Shown here piece after piece: positions 62,188 through 64,000 of a DNA stretch of 64,000 nucleotides. The notes below the pieces were generated by a model, which did no database searches, was not told the DNA's origin, and saw only the letters and a list, made by a program, of their open reading frames with translations. Numbering within the stretch: position 1 is the stretch's first letter; the number at the start of each line of letters is the position of its first letter. This DNA comes from Zygnema cylindricum (taxonomy: Eukaryota > Streptophyta > Zygnematophyceae > Zygnematales > Zygnemataceae): NCBI GenBank assembly GCA_037447655.1, contig JBBHKE010000387.1:186001-250000 (forward strand). Reading direction: 5' to 3'. The translations under genes and the position numbers were made by a program.

Positions 62188-62254
62188 TTCTCCCCTCTCC
62201 CTCTCCCTCTCCCTCTCTCTCTCCCTCTATCCACTCTCGTTCTCTCTCCCTCCC

Positions 62255-62285
<31 letters not shown>
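62188..62285 (+). repeat. CT tract in DHAD 5' leader
   Basis: A pyrimidine-rich run directly before the ATG at 62289. A second tract lies in intron 1 (62711-62830). Pyrimidine-rich leaders are common in plant genes, and this one is long. Confidence 0.85.
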
Positions 62286-62288
62286 ATT

Positions 62289-62696
62289 ATGGCGACTCTC
62301 AGCCATGTCACGTCTTCTCTCTCCTCCACATCTCTTACAACTCTCCAAACCAAATCCCTCTCCCTTCCTCATTCCTCTTTCCTCCCTTCCTCTCACTCTC
62401 TCTCTCTCCCCTCTCTCACCTCCCTCTCCTCCTCTCACCTCTCTTTTTCAACCTCAGCCTCTCTTTCCAAAGACAGTCTCCCCTCAGCTTCCGGAACTCG
62501 TTCAAAACGTGACGTCACGGCCATGGCTGTGGCAGTTCCCTCTCCAGAGACGAGAGAGAGAGAGGTGGAGGGGGTAGAGGGAGAGACTCCCCTTAACAAA
62601 TATAGTTCAAGAATTACTCAGCCTAAGTCTCAAGGGGCCTCTCAGGCTATGTTGTACGGAGTGGGACTTACAGAGGAAGATATGAATAAACCACAA
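62289..62696 (+). CDS. DHAD: Dihydroxy-acid dehydratase, chloroplastic (exon 1 only, partial)
   Basis: DHAD is the Fe-S enzyme that makes the 2-oxo acids of valine, isoleucine and leucine in plastids. The exon encodes 136 residues and ends at a GT donor after MNKPQ. Residues 1 to about 75 are very rich in Ser, Thr and Leu with few acids, like a chloroplast transit peptide. A Glu-rich spacer follows. The conserved start of the mature enzyme is [20 protein letters not shown], then [15 protein letters not shown]. The expected next segment (VGISSVWYEGNTCN-like) is not found before 64000, so exon 2 lies outside. The CT-repeat that fills the 5' leader appears to continue into the Ser/Leu-rich coding region. 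ATG 62289 is the first in-frame start after the CT tract. Confidence 0.92.
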
Positions 62697-62797
62697 GTAA
62701 GTCTTTTTCGCCTCTCTCTCTCTCTCTCTCTCTCCCCTCGTCTTTCTCTCTCCTCTCTCCTCTCTGTCTCGTACCTCCATCTCCTCCGTCTCCTCTT

Positions 62798-62829
<32 letters not shown>

Positions 62830-64000
62830 CCTCTTCTTTTTTTCCTGTCTTCTTTTATATGTACACTGTATTCCTCTCTCTTAAATACCATTTTATTTAT
62901 CCGCTCTGTCTTCCACTTTCTTCATTTGCTCTCGCTCTCTCACATTCTGCGTCTCTCTCTCTCCCCCTTCATTTATGTCAGCACCCCTCTCCATTTTTCT
63001 ATAAAAACTTGACTCTGACAAAACAAACAAACAAAAGAAAAGGATAAAGTTTCCAAAATAGTTTTTATTTCCTTTATTTAGTTAGATTCTGCAAGGTGAC
63101 AAAATATAATATTAAGTTTTTGACTATCCCCCCTTTTTTGTTTGGAGCCTATTGACTTATTATTTTTTATTTTTTTCAGGTTAGTTTCATAATAATTAGA
63201 CATCAGAAATAATAGCTGGACAATAGAACTTATAATTAGACATAATTTCGTTTTTTCAAGTTGTATTTATGATGATTCACTAGGCATCATAATTAGATGT
63301 AATTTTATTTTTTCAAGTTACATATAATGGTTTAGCACTTTTAGGTGCATGTTTTAAAATTATACTTTTATCTGAAAACTTATTTGAAACTTAGAAACCG
63401 CAGTTCATGGTACAAAATTTATGTACTTTTGTAAGATAAAAAATTAAGAGACTTGCATACAACAATTTATCAAGTTGATATAATCAACTTGGTTAAATAT
63501 TGTTTTATTTGAATTTGTCGGTTAATGTTCCGTTGATTTTGCAATCAAGATATTTATTCTTACAATATCTTGAATAGCTCTAATTATTATTAAAATTTTG
63601 TCTATGGGGAACTTTTTTTTTTGTTTTTTGTGACATTGCCAATTTTGACATTTATAGCAATTTGTTTATTTATTTGAAATTTATGGCAATTTATGTCGAT
63701 TTGTTAAAGATTTTCAATTGTTAATGAAGTTTTGTCTATAAAGAATTTCCATTATCTCAGTGTTACGTTTATTGTGATATTATTTATTTTGACATTTTTA
63801 TTTTTGTCCACTTTTTTTTTGACATTTATTTTGGCATTTTATTGCCACTTTTATTTGACATGATATTATTTACTTTTTATAATGTATTGACACTTTTTTC
63901 TGCCACATTGTATGTTAGCAATATCTTATTTCAACAATCATTATTATTATTATTATGTTTTGTAAGTTAATGATTTATTAATGTTTAGATTTTATTTCTT
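62697..64000 (+). other. DHAD intron 1 (start), CT-repeat then AT-rich DNA
   Basis: The stretch begins with a GT donor. It holds CT-rich repeats to about 62970, then strongly AT-rich sequence with repeated short phrases such as ATAATTAGACAT (63193-63300) and TTTGACATTT (63640-63890). A polypyrimidine-AG near 63179 was tested. The following codons do not match DHAD, so the intron appears to run past the edge. Confidence 0.6.

Larger units (their letters stand above)
59016..62288. other. Divergent intergenic region between RPL23A and DHAD
   Basis: The RPL23A promoter lies at the left and the DHAD promoter and leader at the right. Between them is a 1.6 kb inverted-repeat element (59602-61200). 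A 14-bp tandem repeat, CTAAACAGGATGTA, is present about four times at 61651-61706. The last 100 bases before the DHAD start are a CT tract in the presumed 5' leader. Confidence 0.5.

Noticed and set aside
63160-63200. Possible DHAD exon 2 after TTTTTTCAG at 63171-63179
   Set aside because: The translation (VSFIIIRHQK) does not match the expected VGISSVWYEGNTCN region.

Overview
The window looks like nuclear DNA of a streptophyte (a land plant or, more likely, a charophyte-grade green alga). It carries seven protein genes, all split by introns. Their products match plant families: plant-type dihydrodipicolinate reductase, RNA polymerase II subunit RPB7, NADH-dependent glutamate synthase with the large and small subunits fused, the telomere protein TEN1, the mitochondrial import pore TOM40, ribosomal protein uL23 (RPL23A), and chloroplast dihydroxy-acid dehydratase. 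Several of the N-termini resemble plastid transit peptides. Non-coding DNA is AT-rich and full of short repeats. The species cannot be named from the sequence alone.

Layout from left to right: DAPB on the minus strand (4897 down past base 1, 3' end missing); NRPB7 plus (6032-10797); a repeat-rich gap with several small inverted-repeat elements (10798-16579); GLT1 plus (16580-31563, 23 exons, 2264 aa); TEN1 minus (32734-34660); TOM40 minus (36983-44780, 11 exons); a 12 kb transposon-rich block (44781-57035); RPL23A minus (57036-59015); a further inverted-repeat element (59602-61200); and exon 1 of DHAD plus (62289 onward, the rest beyond the right edge). The exon models were joined by hand from GT/AG (in one case GC/AG) borders that preserve the reading frame. 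Each joins family motifs in the right order.

Three of the genes belong to nitrogen and amino-acid metabolism: GLT1 makes glutamate, DAPB acts in lysine synthesis and DHAD in branched-chain amino-acid synthesis. They are separately promoted genes, with other genes in between, so no operon-like unit is implied. The other four are housekeeping genes.

The most unusual content is a family of TA-flanked terminal-inverted-repeat elements, with ends of the form CACYGYCRATCG...TATTAG. At least seven copies have both ends, and several fragments remain. A duplicated segment supplies a natural empty site for the largest copy (49747-52017). This shows that the element inserted at a TA dinucleotide, and it also contains a 390-bp inverted repeat and a smaller nested member of the same family. 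Other notable features are telomere-like CCCTAA arrays, telo-box motifs around the start of TEN1, a GC-AG intron in TEN1, and long pyrimidine tracts on the sense strand of several introns.
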